A DNA stretch of 64,000 nt from Dichomitus squalens LYAD-421 SS1 (Eukaryota > Basidiomycota > Agaricomycetes > Polyporales > Polyporaceae). This document shows positions 35,709-47,253 of this stretch, one piece after another. The notes under the pieces were generated by a model. The model was not told the origin of the DNA. It made no database searches and saw only the letters and a list, made by a program, of their open reading frames with translations. Position numbers and translations under genes: made by a program. Every line of letters starts with the position of its first letter. The stretch's first letter is position 1. The stretch spans positions 291,193 to 355,192 of the forward strand of contig NW_006766902.1 of the NCBI RefSeq assembly GCF_000275845.1, in the 5' to 3' direction.

Positions 35709-38700
35709 TTACTTTGGCTTCTGGAGCATGGCCATGACAGCCTCGATGCCCTTCATGCCGAGCCCGCCCTTCGGGTAGCAGATGTACAACTGCAAGGCGC
35801 GCGCGTCAGCGTCTCATCTCCCCCTACCCCCTTCATCATCCAATCCAAGGAACACTCACCGGATCGTGCCACGTCCCAAACTTGCTCCTGAAGTCACCCT
35901 TGGTCGTCAAGTGGAACGTCGCCGACAGCCCGTTGTACGCCTTCTCGAGCGTCTTCACCTTGAAGCCGTGGATGTTATCTGCCGCCTGCAGCGTGCCGGT
36001 CGCGCCCGCCCCAAACGTCGCGGTCTTCACACCCGCGTCGCCCAGCTTCTTGATGACGTACGCGAGAATATACTCGATCGCGCCGAGCGGCGCCCCCGGG
36101 AACTCGAGAGCCCATTTGATCTGGAAGCCGTGTTTCGCCGCGAGCTGCGCAAGGACGACCAAGGCGCATATCTGTTATGTCCGACAACGCCGTCAGCATT
36201 CTCGGATCGACTCTGCAAGGAACCGCTGATGAGGCGAGAACGCACCTTGCCGTCCTTGTCCACCGCATAGAAGTACCTGCGGTGGTGCATGTCGTCGAAC
36301 GGCCGCACGCCCGTTAGGTGGATCTGCGTGCCCTTCCGGTTCGCCTCCCATTCCTTACACCGCTGCTCGAGCTGCTCCTTCACGCTGGGGTCCATCTCTT
36401 GCCCGACCTCGATAACCTTCACACCCTCGCGCTCCGCCCGGTGGATCTTTCGGCGCACGGTCTTGTCGTGCTCCGCCGGATCCGTCTCCGTAGGGTTGAT
36501 GCGCTCCTCTGCGACGGCGATCACCGCGCCCCAGCCCAGGTCCTCCGCGAGGTACTTCTCAGTCTGCTTGTCCACGCAGCACCACACGGGCTTGAGGTGT
36601 TCCTCTTGCAAGAACGCGAGGAACGCCTTGGCCACGCGCGGGATCTGGTCGACCTCACAAAGAGGGTTTCCGAAGATGACCGCGAAGCCGTTCTGGGGGA
36701 TGTAGCCGACTGCAGCCCCAGTCGCCTTATCGCGCCAGATCGTCCAGGAGGGATCCACCCAGCTAGTGTTGGTCGCGTCCCCGTACTTCGCGATAAGCTG
36801 TTGAATATCACATTAGTCGACTGCTAGGGGTATGAATGATCCGCCTACGCACATTCTCGAGCGGCGGCAATTCGCCGTGCCTCTTGCCCGGCTGGAACGT
36901 CGACGACTCGGGGCCGTGCAAGATGAGCGAGTTCGCAGCAATGGCTGCAGCCTCCTGCGGGTCGTGGTTGCGCACCACGAAGCTGCGCGGATCGCGGGGA
37001 AACAGACTGGCCCAGCGGATGTTCCCGAGCTTCAGGAACAGCATGACCAGTCGCTCGAGACCGACACCTCCTCCACCGTGCTGGGCGCAGGTCAGCTGGT
37101 GCGACGGAGACACACGAGGCACGAAAACTCACCGGAGGGCAGCCCCACCTGAAGCCGTCGACGTACTCCTTCATCGTGTCCGGGTCGATGTTGGACTCGC
37201 GCATCCGCTGCTCGAGGAAGGGTGCGACATGGATACGCTGGCCTCCCGACAGGATCTCCTCCCCACGTAGGAAGATATCATACGAGTTCGAAAATTTCTG
37301 CGATCCGGTTAGGGACGCGGATCGGAAGGCGTCGCAGATAAAAAAGCGCTCACGTTGTTCTCGGGATCAGGCATGGTGTAGAACGGCCGCACGTCCAGCG
37401 GGAACTTGTCGAGGATGTAGTAGTCCGCGCCATACTTCTCCTTCACGAGCTGACCGAGGCGCTGCTCAGCGCGCGTGCTCAGGTCCTCATACTCATCTGG
37501 CTCGCTGCCGTCTTCCTCTCTCCAGCCCGATTCCTTCAACATCCGAATGCCCTCAGCAAACTTCAGGCGGGGCGTCTCGTCGAGGATAACGACGTCGTCG
37601 GAAGGGAACGTCTTTTTCACGGTGTCGATCTACAGGAATCGGCGCAGTGAGCAGAAATAGCCCATAGGGATCGGGAGTGATACGCACCTCAGACCGGAAT
37701 CGAGTGAGCAGGTTCTTGAAGATGAACTTGAAGCACTCGTCGAGGGTGTCCAACACCTCGTGGTAATGGCTTTCGATCGCCATTTCAATATCGAGACCCG
37801 TGAACTCGGTCAGGTGCCTGTGCGTGTTCGAGTTCTCTGCCCGAAAGACGGGGCCGATTTCGAAGACCCGTTCCATGTCGGCGGCGATACACATCTGCTT
37901 GGCGAGCTGCGGACTCTGCGCGAGGCACGCCGGGCGACGGAAGTAGTCGACTTTGAAGACGGCTGCACCTGACTCTGTTGACGTGCCCTGAAATTTCGAG
38001 GAGTGAATCTCCGTGAATCCTCGTTCGACGAGGAACGAGCGGAAGAGTTCGCAGACGCCGGCCTGAATACGGAAGATAGATTGTGCAGCTGGGGACTACG
38101 GCCAGGTGAGCCATGATGCGCAAGTAGATTGAAAGTCGCTCTTACGCGCAAATCTAGCACACGATGATCTAGACGTGTACGTTCGCCCACACGGACGAAA
38201 TGGGCGTCTTCCTGTATGCACCACATGTCTGTGGTCAGCTTCGCTGATGCTGGGGGAGCGATGAGGACTTGCCCTGTCATAGTATTCCTTCGGTCTCGAA
38301 ACATCCTCCACCTGGAATGGAAGCGCCTCTGACGGAGCTGCGATGACAAATATCTGCACATATGTGAGCGTTGATAGGGGCATGGACTAAGACTCGAAAC
38401 AACGTACTTTCTCGATATGCACCTCATACTGGTGGATGGTCGTGCCGTGCACCTGCTCCTGGTTCGGCGGCGGTCGTTGGATGACGCCTTCTACAACAAC
38501 GATCGACTCTCGTGCGATGCCCTCGGCCCAACGAACCATAATCTGTGAGACTTTCTCCGGCTCCTCAGTGAGCACGCCCTGTATCGTGGTGAACTGGTGG
38601 CGGAGGATCAGGAAGACAATCTTTGTGCCTGCGACCGTCCGGTCAAGTCACGCAAAGTATGAGGCGGGATTCGGTCGTACCTAATGCACGGATGTGGTGG

Positions 38701-39311
38701 ACGCGAGCACGGAAAACAACCCTGTCTCCTTCTTTCTTGTCGGCGAAATCGCGAAGCTTGTCGAGGGGACGATCTAGATGAGGTTTGCGAGAAAAGTATG
38801 AATCACCACGAGCTTCAGGTTCGTAGAGACGATCACATACCTGAGCGCGATTGTGAGGCGTTCAACTCTTTATCTCCCCAATTATCCCTGTAGGGATCCT
38901 GGACAACGGGGCGTAAGAACCGACTGTCGCAAGAGGTTTGAAGGGACGCACCTCGTCATGTGCCTTCTGCATCTGCTCCTTGCGTCTACGACGCTCCTCC
39001 TCATCCTTGACCTCTCGCTCTGCCTTTCTGTCTTCTTTCAACTCGGTGAAGGACAGGCTTCGGCTGCGGGAGGTGCTAGTAGGCCTCGGAACGGGCGAGC
39101 CATTCTCGTGCGCTTGGTGCGTCTCGGGTGCAGTGTCGGCTTGGACGGGTTCTTCGGACAGGTTCTTGGCGTGGCCGTTTGTAAAGTATTTGATGGGTGA
39201 CTTGGGTTCGCCATTGGTGGAGCTAGATGGACTATCCTTCCCGCTTCCCTTGGAGAGAGAGCGAGTATGTGTGCTGACGACTCTGGATAACACCCTCTTG
39301 ATGGTAGACAT
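35709..39311 (-). CDS. erdS: Aspartyl-tRNA synthetase fused to DUF2156 transferase (ErdS-like)
   Basis: This long multi-exon gene runs from ATG 39311 to a stop at 35709, giving a product of roughly 950 residues. Order of parts: a Ser-rich and charged N-terminal extension ([16 protein letters not shown]); an OB-fold anticodon-binding domain (near 38550-38140); a class II AspRS core with motif 2 [15 protein letters not shown] (near 37850), [20 protein letters not shown], the SGGQRIH block, and motif 3 [10 protein letters not shown] (near 37075). After a short intron near 36800-36850 comes a DUF2156 domain ([64 protein letters not shown]). Fungal proteins of this design (ErdS, described by Yakobov and colleagues) charge tRNA-Asp and transfer aspartate to ergosterol, making ergosteryl-3beta-O-L-aspartate. 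Both parts look complete. Whether it also supplies cytosolic Asp-tRNA for translation is not shown by the sequence. Confidence 0.92.
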
Positions 39312-40449
39312 GGTGGACGATCAGAGGTGTGAGAGGCCCGGTAGGGCGATGTGGAGAGGGACGGGAGGGGTGTTGGATAGGGGAGTGCTGAGCGGTATCA
39401 GGAGGGTGCCGGTGATGAGTATGTATGTAAAGTTAGTCGAACCGGCCGGGGCCGTTTTCTGCTCGTGGAGGACCGGGTCGAGGCACGACGTCATCGCCCG
39501 GTACCCGGAGACGTCATCCTTTCCGTGTATGGATGCCATCTCTCCTGCGGGCTTGGCATCACCATGCGCCCAGCCCACCCTGCGCACAGTGGAGGAGAAG
39601 CCCGTCGCCCACCACACCAACAAGCAAGGAGGAGCCTGTGCGACCAGCCCATGGCATTCAGAGCTTTGTCCAAGTCCGTGACGACGGCGGAGCCCGCAAT
39701 TCCTGCACGACGATGAGTCAACCCGTCCCAACGCCCCCCGCGGGCCACTGACTGACAAGCGTCCTTACACATCGCAGGCCTCTTGATGAATCTCGCCCGT
39801 CGGGATCGCAGACGCGTCTGGACGGGCGCCGCCATGAATAAGCGGCACTGAGCGCCGGCCGGATCCGCTTACCTGTCGGCCTTTACATCTCCGCATCCGA
39901 CTCGGCCGTCCAGAGCATCCTGCAAAAGCACGCAGCTGCGAGCAGATCGGAGGCCATGCTGACGACGGGCATCGGGCACGAGGGCAGACGGACAGCCAGA
40001 ACGCGAGACCACGGGCCCGGGCCCAGCGTGCGACGCGAATGGTTCTCACGCCCGCGTCTAGACTTCCCGCCGTTTCTAGCGTTTGACTTGCCAAACGTCT
40101 ACGACCGACCACAACGAGCGCGTTCTTTCTGGAGCCCATGGCCATCGGGCCATGACGTCCAGGTCATCCGCTGCTGCACATCCGAACACATGCTAGGTGC
40201 ATGCGGCGTCGTAAAGGCTCGAGGTGCTATAAGTCGATGACAAGTTGACGTACCTAGCGGTAAACCTTAGGACAGACTGCGATGGTTACTTGACGAATCA
40301 GGCTCGGCGGCTTACACAGAGCTACTCAGCCGTCCGAATATACCACAGCAGCAGCTTGACATTCTAGTTCAAGTGGGCTTCGACCTACCAGCCATCTCCT
40401 ACAAGCAGCGCATCGCGCGCCCATCAGGCTATTGGCCTTTCTTCCCGAC
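39312..40449. other. Intergenic region between erdS and an F-box gene
   Basis: This GC-rich spacer holds the divergent promoters of erdS (minus) and the F-box gene (plus). Open frames such as 39321-39758 and 39765-40145 show no domain or splice logic. No gene is supported. Confidence 0.4.
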
Positions 40450-41525
40450 ATGGACGTTCTACCGGTTGAGATTCTTCAGAAAATCTTCCAACTAGTATGC
40501 ATAGATGGAGGGCTCACTGAATACTCGCTCTCCCTCACCTCGGAGAGATTCCGTGCTATCGTCCGACCTATCCGCTTTGGTTCCGTCGCGGTACTCTGCG
40601 CAACAAAACGACTTCTAGCCTTCTTGTCCATCTACGAACAGGAGCGTCAGCAGTCACCCGAGACCAAATTCGAGTTCTCCCGGTTGTATCTCACCATCCC
40701 TCTCATCACCTTCAGGTTCAAAGAACCAGTAAACACCGAAATTCCATCCCCTTCGAGCCATAATTCGCCTTCCCTCGCAGACAACACGCCGACCGAGGAG
40801 CCAAATCTCGACCCATCCTCCCTCCCGCTCATCAAAACCCTCCTCTCACTCGCCGCGCCCGACCTCCACACACTTGTCCTCCAACACAGCGCCACCCAAC
40901 CCGGCCGCACGCCCCCAAACTCCCCCCTCCTCTCCCATCCGTTCCCCTGCCTCCGCTCCCTCACCCTCCTCAGGCTCACCCACCACGACTGGCTGCTCGC
41001 CGCCCCCCTCCGCGCCGCATCCACCCGACCGCCGCTCTTTCCCGCGCTAACCCGCCTGCACATCAACACCCCCGCAGAGAGCTACTCGTTTGACCCCGCA
41101 GCATGGGCCCCGGACACCTCCTCACGCACCTGCGCCTCTCCGCAGTGTCTGAGATCCCCCCGCGCCTCCTGCGCGTCCTCGGGTCCCCGGACTGGCTCCG
41201 CGTCCCGCTATCATTGCCAGCCGCAGGTGATGGCGACGCACACGCGCCCTCCGTCAGCGGGTGCCCCGCGTCGCCTGCCGTGATCGCGCTCAAGACCGAC
41301 AAGTGGACGCGTCTGGAACGCCTGGTTCTGCACCGCAGGTATGCGGGGAATCACAAGGCTGATGCTGAGTGCGCGGAATTGCTGCTGCGGTACAAGGGTG
41401 GCGTGGAGCGCGCTCTAGACGGGAAGGTACAGGTAGAAGTGGTGCCTGCTGTCCAGGACTGCTACATCGATCGGATACGTGATGCAAGGCAAGAACGGGC
41501 CCCATGCATGTTCTCTCTGCTCTGA
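40450..41525 (+). pseudogene. F-box-like protein with a frame break
   Basis: From ATG 40450 the sequence begins MDVLPVEILQKIFQLVC with SLSLTSERFRAIVRPIRF, the same F-box family as the genes at 42245 and 47254. The frame runs well until about 41100, where family similarity (THLRLSAVSEIPPRLLRVL) jumps to the next frame and continues to 41525. The break lies inside 41100-41115; a paralogue has WAPHAPHLTHLRIS at this point, so a 1-base indel is the simplest explanation. It could also be a sequence error, in which case the product would have about 350 residues. Confidence 0.7.
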
Positions 41526-41733
41526 TGTATCGACGGCTTGCTATCGCTACTGCTACAGCACGCACTGGGGTTTGCACTGCGATGCTCACCGGAATCTCAA
41601 GTAAGCGCCTGTATCTCACCAATTGTGCAGAATCATTAGTTGTCTACATTCTTCATATCTCTGTTCCTCAGCGTCGCGCGAGGTGCTTTCGCGTTGGCGT
41701 ACCGGGGCGGACAAGAGAAGAAAAAGAACCAAC

Positions 41734-41822
41734 TACCCCCGGCGGGACTCGAACCCGCAACCTCCAGATTCCCCGAAGTCAATGGTAGAAGTCTGACGTC
41801 ATAGCCATTAGACAACGGGGGC
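41734..41822 (-). tRNA. tRNA-Arg (UCU), with a 16-base intron
   Basis: The minus-strand sequence folds into a complete cloverleaf: acceptor GCCCCCG pairing with CGGGGGT, D-arm GTC/GAC, anticodon stem TCAGA/TCTGG, T-arm GCGGG-TTCGAGT-CCCGC, and discriminator A. The anticodon loop starts CTTCTA, giving anticodon TCT for arginine. A 16-base intron follows position 37, the standard site for eukaryotic tRNA introns. The total of 89 bases equals 73 plus the intron. The CAGACTTCTA core is like that of yeast tRNA-Arg(UCU). No CCA is encoded, as expected in a eukaryote. Confidence 0.92.
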
Positions 41823-41829
41823 TTGCAGA

Positions 41830-42130
41830 TGAGACCCTCCTAGAGCAATATGAAGCGAAACACATAAATCCCGCCTCTGGAAAAGCGAAAACGGGGTTGC
41901 GAGGTCCTTCAACAGATAGATGCCGCATCCTAAGGAGTTGGTACATAGTATCCACTCAAGTTATATGCAGTTCTTTCTTTATACCCAATATCGTCAACTT
42001 TCCCAAAGATGTGGGTTAGAGCAGTACAAATATTCACTTCTTGCTATGTGTAACGTGGCTAGAACGAGCTCGTCGAAGCCGTTACGCCGAAAGGCAGGAT
42101 AAAAGAGAGTCTGTACTCCCGCTCACCGCC
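41830..42130. repeat. 3' flank shared by two F-box genes (copy A)
   Basis: The stretch about 42005-42120 (GTTAGAGCAGTACA, CTATGTGTAACGTGGCT, GAGAGTCTGTACTC) is repeated at about 46615-46720 downstream of the second F-box gene. The duplication therefore covers the 3' flank as well as the gene. Confidence 0.7.
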
Positions 42131-42244
42131 GGGCGTATACGCACACCGGCGATTTCATGCTAAGGGCGACCGCCGTCCTTGCATCATGTCCCGTGAAGCC
42201 ACGCTCTTCGACTAGGTCTCCGATCCTTTGGCCTCATACTCGGA

Positions 42245-43261
42245 CTACGAGGTCTCCTCGTTGGAGAACCAGTCGCGCCCATCCCCACCACCGATCGTCT
42301 TCATCCACTCCACAAGTATCTCCTCGCCCCATCGGCGCTTCGACCATCCGCAAGGAGACAGTGCGAACATCTCGACGCCCGCCTGCGTCACCTCGTCGGC
42401 GATCCCGTACATTTTCCCAATCCTGGAGGTGAACGCCAACCTGCTCGTCCCACACGAGCCCTTCACCGGTCTGGGACCCGGCTGCACCACCACGCGGACA
42501 AGGCTCGGGAATGTGCGCTTAGCAGGTGGGACCCGGACGTCGACGCCCGTGTCTAGGGGGCCGTGTCTGGAGGGAGAGGCGGCCTTCACGATACCTGAAA
42601 GCTCGTCGAGAAATGTGTCAGACAGACGGTGGGCAGAGATGCGCAGGTGCGTGAGGTGCGGCGCATGCGGGGCCCATTGCAAGATGAGGGGCTTGTTCCA
42701 TATCTCGTCTCCTGCAACTACATGCAGACGCGCCAGGGCAGGGAAGAGCGGAGGTACGCTCGGACGAAATTCGAGCGCGCATGGGCAGCGATACCAAAGG
42801 AAGGTGAGTTCCCGTAAGGAGGGGAACTGTCGGTCGGCGAGGGGCCTGCCGGGTTCCACGAAGGTGTGATCGATGACAAGGGACTTTAAGCCGTCTCCGA
42901 CGAGGGTGAGCAGCGTTCGGGTAGCCAGGAGAACACGATCATGTTCCGCCTCAATTGCATCCCAACTCTCGGGGTCATCGTTAGTTGAAATGTCTGCGGC
43001 GTCTTCTTTGATGTCAGAGAAACACAGGTGTGCGAGCTTCGGTCGAGCCCCACTAGCGACAGAACACTCCTTGTTATAAAGCTCGAGGAATGCATTGACG
43101 CTGTAGGTCTCGGCTGTGAGTGCAACGGAGAAGAACCGAACGGGCCGCGCCACTTCGCGGATCGACGTGGAGGTGAGGGAAAGAGAGCACCCGGTGTATC
43201 CGCCGTCAGTACACGCGCGCTCGAAGATTTGTTGCAATGTTTCGACGGCGAGCTTCTCCAT
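42245..43261 (-). CDS. F-box-like protein, tandem family member A
   Basis: A single exon of 338 residues starts at ATG 43261, chosen because the paralogue at 48279 starts at the same residue (MEKLA). The F-box-like N-terminus reads LQQIFERACTDGGYTGCSLSLTS in part, followed by a leucine-rich region with FPSLRELTFL, FPALARLHV and HLTHLRISA blocks. A conserved C-terminal signature (WSKRRWGEEILVEWMK) is shared by both copies. The likely role is a substrate adaptor for SCF ubiquitin ligase; the target is unknown. About 75-80% of residues agree by eye with the copy at 47254. Confidence 0.82.
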   Translation of the reverse strand: MEKLAVETLQQIFERACTDGGYTGCSLSLTSTSIREVARPVRFFSVALTAETYSVNAFLELYNKECSVASGARPKLAHLCFSDIKEDAADISTNDDPESWDAIEAEHDRVLLATRTLLTLVGDGLKSLVIDHTFVEPGRPLADRQFPSLRELTFLWYRCPCALEFRPSVPPLFPALARLHVVAGDEIWNKPLILQWAPHAPHLTHLRISAHRLSDTFLDELSGIVKAASPSRHGPLDTGVDVRVPPAKRTFPSLVRVVVQPGPRPVKGSCGTSRLAFTSRIGKMYGIADEVTQAGVEMFALSPCGWSKRRWGEEILVEWMKTIGGGDGRDWFSNEETS

Positions 43262-43660
43262 GATGCCTACGTGGTCAGTTGATCGGGGGTGGGGGCAGAG
43301 GCGGAAGAGAGCGGTATAACAGCCATCATCCAAGAACCCCAGGGGAGGCGCTCACTTGGGCGGCAAAGCCCATACTACACAGGCTCGCACTGGCTGACCA
43401 TGTACCTCCCGACTGATAAAGGAGCGAAGCCCATCTTGCCTTCATCGCCACGCATGTGTCTCAAACGAACGTTCTCCGGTCCTATGTCTACGGCGTTTCT
43501 CGCGCTTCCCATGATACTCACATGCTTAGCCTCTCCTCAGCCCCATGCTTCCTCGCGCCATCGTGAAGTTGAGTCATAAGGTGGCTCAAGCTCAAAGTCC
43601 CCTCCTCATCGCGGTCCGCCAACCGTTCCACGTACTCTATAGTCCTGCGTCCTCGACTCC

Positions 43661-45920
43661 ATGTCTCTCGTACTTCCCTGGGAAGTCCTCGAAAGGATCG
43701 TCGACTACGCCTATGACGACTCCGTCCTGCTACGCAGCTTTTCTCTTACCTGTCGGCAGTTACGTCCTCGTACTCTCTTGTTCATGATGGAGCGTTGTCA
43801 TTTCAACGCGAAAGACCAGGTTTTCGCTTTCTGCGACTTCCTCCGAACGAGGAGCGAGTTTACATCCCTCGTACAATCACTCTTTGTATGCCCCATCGAA
43901 TTTCCACCCTACCCCCCCATCAGAATGCTTCCCAACATTTCCACCCTCCGATTCATCATCCGTAGATTCGGGGAATATGCTCGTCCAGCAGATCGGCCTG
44001 TGGTGCATCTCCACCCATCGACCCTCAGCTGCTACCGGATGTACGGAGAGCGTATCCGAACCCTATCGCTCGACCATCTCTCCTTCACGACATATTCAGA
44101 CTTTTTCCGCCTTGTCCTCGCCTTTCCAAAAGCAACGGAGATTGTCTGCCAGGATATCCTAGCCAAGCTTCCAGCGACGAGCGCACTGGCCATAGACGTG
44201 GTGAAACGCAAGTTATCCAAACGACCTCAGTTGGAGACCATTACAGTGGGGATAGATCTGATACACAAGCCGTGTGTGCTTCAAATGATTGACGACTCCT
44301 ATCTCTCAGATATATTCGGGTGTAGATGAGGTCGTAACATCGTTGCTACTTGATGGTGCTCGGTGTACTGTGCAGACTCTAATGTGGACAGGACGACTTG
44401 ACGGTGTGTGAGTTAGTGGCTAGCCATCAATCCGCAAACTGACCTCTGATTCAGTTATTCTCCTCGCATTCTTGATGCCCTCGGAATGGAAGCGGTTGCA
44501 TCCCCTTACAATTCAATCAGAGCTTGGCAGGGGGGCGGCGGATGATATCGAGAGACTGACCCGACTTCTCGCGAATTTCCGCCCCCCAAGCCTAGAGGAC
44601 GTCTCTGCGCACTTCCTTGTGACTGAGAACAGCATCCTTCATCGGTCGAACGAAGGAGTAGAAGACACCGACTGGACTGGTGTATGCTCGAAGCTGGAGG
44701 AGGCCCTCTCCACATTCCGTTGACAGCGGCTGTCTTTCCTGGTATCATTAGAGGTGCCTGCCAGGCAGCGTCTCTGGAGTCGAGAGCTTGGTCGACTTTT
44801 CCCCGCATTGCGCGATCACAACAAATTGGCTGTTACGTGCAAATCAAGTAAGCTTGAACTTCTCTAACATGATGTGCTGTCTATGGCACAGCTGACCAAC
44901 GCCTCAGTCGCTGCGGTTGGCCATGACGACAACTTATTGGTCGTCGTGGTTTCCCCTGACAGCAAGTGGATCGCGAGTGGGTCAGAGGATAGCACTATCA
45001 TTGTCTGGGACTCGGATGGACAGCTGTGTGATGAATGGGTGGCTCACCACGGTGACGTCTATTCTCTCGCATTTTTTCCGGACAGCCGATTCCTCGCGTC
45101 TGGCGGCCGCGACTCAAAGGTAGTCGTCTGGGATGTCAACCAAGATGCACGCCGAGTCGCAACACTCGAAGGGCATACGGACGACGTCCAGAGATGCGCC
45201 TAGTCTCCCGACGGCACCACGATCATATCCGTCGATTCCGACAGAACAGTTCGTCTCTGGAACACGAAAACATTCCAGCAGTTTCATCTCTGCGATGGCA
45301 GGCACGAGGGCCCGATCTCCTTTATTCACCTCTGGCTGGCTTCTGGAGGCGAGAATTACCACTGCTGTATATGGGATGTCGCGTCAGGCACCCTGCACAA
45401 GGTCCTTCGGGGGCATACACAGTTGCTGAGTGGTGCCGCGTTTGACCCGGTGAGCACACGTCTTGCCACCGCGTCCTGCGACCACACAGTGCGGATCTGG
45501 GATGTGGAGACGGGCAAGCAGATCTTCGTCTTACAGCAGCATTCGGGAGGTGTCCGGTATGTAGAGTTCTCCCCGGATGGGAGCTTGTTGCTGTCTGAGT
45601 CGTTCGACAAGACGATGAAGATCTGGGATGCATCCACTGGTGTCATGACTATGTCACTGGAGGGACACTCCGACGACGTCACGGCAGCGTGCTTCCCTCC
45701 ATGTGGGAGGTACATCGCATCGGCGTCTCGTGACAAAACAGTGCGGTTGTGGAGGACAAATGATGGCTCGTGTGTGGCGACATTCTCTGAACATCAGGGA
45801 GATGTGTGGGACGTAGCATTCTCCCCGGACGGTAAAACACTGTCATCTGGAGCGTCAGATGGGAGTGTCTTCGTTAGACGATTGGACCAGGTCATTTCAG
45901 ACACTGAATACTGGATCTAG
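43661..45920 (+). pseudogene. F-box/WD40 protein with several breaks (copy A)
   Basis: The N-terminal frame (43661-44329) begins MSLVLPWEVLERIVDYAY with SLTCRQL, an F-box. After a frame change near 44310 the next frame continues (GVDEVVTSLLLDGA), crosses an intron near 44410-44455 and reads into 44472-44723. There an in-frame TGA (44721-44723) interrupts it before QRLSFLVSLEV and LWSRELGRLFPALRDHN. After another intron (about 44849-44891) comes a WD40 propeller: GHDDNLL, IIVWD, VVVWD, HTVRIWD, TMKIWD, KTVRLWR. A single TAG at 45201-45203 stands where a Trp is expected (CA-stop-SPDG), with the same frame open on both sides to 45920. The copy at 62272-63840 has the same design. Confidence 0.78.
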
Positions 45921-46723
45921 TGTAAAGCACATATGTCGTCGTCCTTCTACCTTTTTGTATCCGTGTAGTACAGAGTCATGTTTTCTAATACCGTCAGATC
46001 GAATTGGTGCTATCGATTCAAGAAGGTTATGCGGCAGCGGCATTCATTCAAGGAGAATCCTTGGACAACATGTCCCTGCACCAGTTAAGTCGAGACTGGC
46101 ATGCGCTTCACGACATCCCAACCAAAATGCGCGAAATATGAGTACTACGTAGTCGTCCCATCTTCGCCGGTGCTAGACTGGCAAGTACTGACCGTCAGTA
46201 GTTACCTCCTCGTTGCGCGCAGACCTGTATGGTGGCTCGGATTGTTAGGCTCGACTCCATGGAGCAGGCTGAATACGGCAGAGTCACGGCCGATGGAGGC
46301 GCCGTGGATGAGGCACTGTCCTCCCCCTCCGTGCTCGTCTTTACTGCACGCGGGCTCGCCCTGCTTGAGGTAGGTTCGGAGTCCCACAGGTGTCGGCTTC
46401 ATTCTCCTGCGACCTTCGCCTTCGACGCGCTCCGACCCCGGACCGGCTGCAAGGCTCGTCATCTCCCTGTAGCTGATGGTGCTATATCCAAGCTCTTCGG
46501 TCGCTACCTGCGAGGCCGGCACCGTAACGCTTCCCACTCGTAGGCCTCTAGGCTAGAGCTGCTCTGACCACAAGTTCATGCAGCCCAATACCCGAGGGGT
46601 AGATTTTGAATGTGAGGGGTTAGTTAGAGCAGTACATTCACTTTTACTATGTGTAACGTGGCTCAAACGAGCCCATCGAAGTCGTCACGGCAAACGCATG
46701 ATAAACGAGAGTCTGTACTCGCT
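45921..46723. other. Intergenic, includes shared F-box 3' flank (copy B)
   Basis: No gene is supported. The part about 46610-46720 is the duplicate of 42005-42120. Short frames at 46200-46540 overlap on both strands and lack motifs. Confidence 0.45.
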
Positions 46724-47201
46724 GTGCGGAGTAGGGTATGGTTAGAAAAAGAATCGTTTTCGAACAGAGAGTTATGAACAGGCGCCCGAATCAGGCCGTT
46801 TCTAACCGGGATTAATGCCTGTTATTAACTCTTGTGTTATTAACTGTTAAAAAGATTTTTTAACGCCGCCGAGGTTTATTAACAGTCGTATTGAATCGAT
46901 GATCACCACGCGTCCTATTATCTTGCCTGGCTCGCAATCTGCTACCCTATCCTCATTGTAATCCTTGTCTCCATCATCTGGGTCGCACAAAAGCATGCGC
47001 AAGGCTTAGGCACGGAGATTAACCTCGCCATCTACCTTGAACTCGGTATCTTACGCCTACAGCCTCCGACCGGACTTTTGAACAATATATAACCGGGCTG
47101 ATAGACCCCTGGGCTTTTGAACCGTTAATTAACATGTTAATAACCTGTTAATAAACACCGGGTTCATTATTCCGACTTTCAAACTTTACCCTAGTGCGGA
47201 G
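46724..47201. mobile_element. hAT-like MITE with 8-bp target-site duplication
   Basis: The element covers 46732-47193 (462 bp). Its ends are inverted: left TAGGGTATGGTTAGAAA, right (read inward on the other strand) TAGGGTAAAGTTTGAAA, 13 of 17 identical. The flanks are an exact 8-base direct repeat, GTGCGGAG, at 46724-46731 and 47194-47201. TIRs beginning TAGGG (consensus YARNG) with 8-bp duplications are the hallmark of the hAT superfamily. The interior is AT-rich with many copies of GTTATTAA/TTAATAAC near both ends, which look like subterminal transposase-binding repeats. There is no coding capacity, so it is non-autonomous. It inserted into the flank shared with the F-box gene at 42245, whose equivalent site lacks it. 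Confidence 0.85.
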
Positions 47202-47253
47202 GGCAACCGCCACCTCTTCATCATGTTGCGCGAAGCCACCTTAGATCTTCGAC

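Noticed and set aside
36027..36811. DUF2156 part as a separate gene next to AspRS
   Set aside because: The frame joins the AspRS C-terminus through an ordinary short GT-AG intron with no stop or promoter between them, matching the known fusion.
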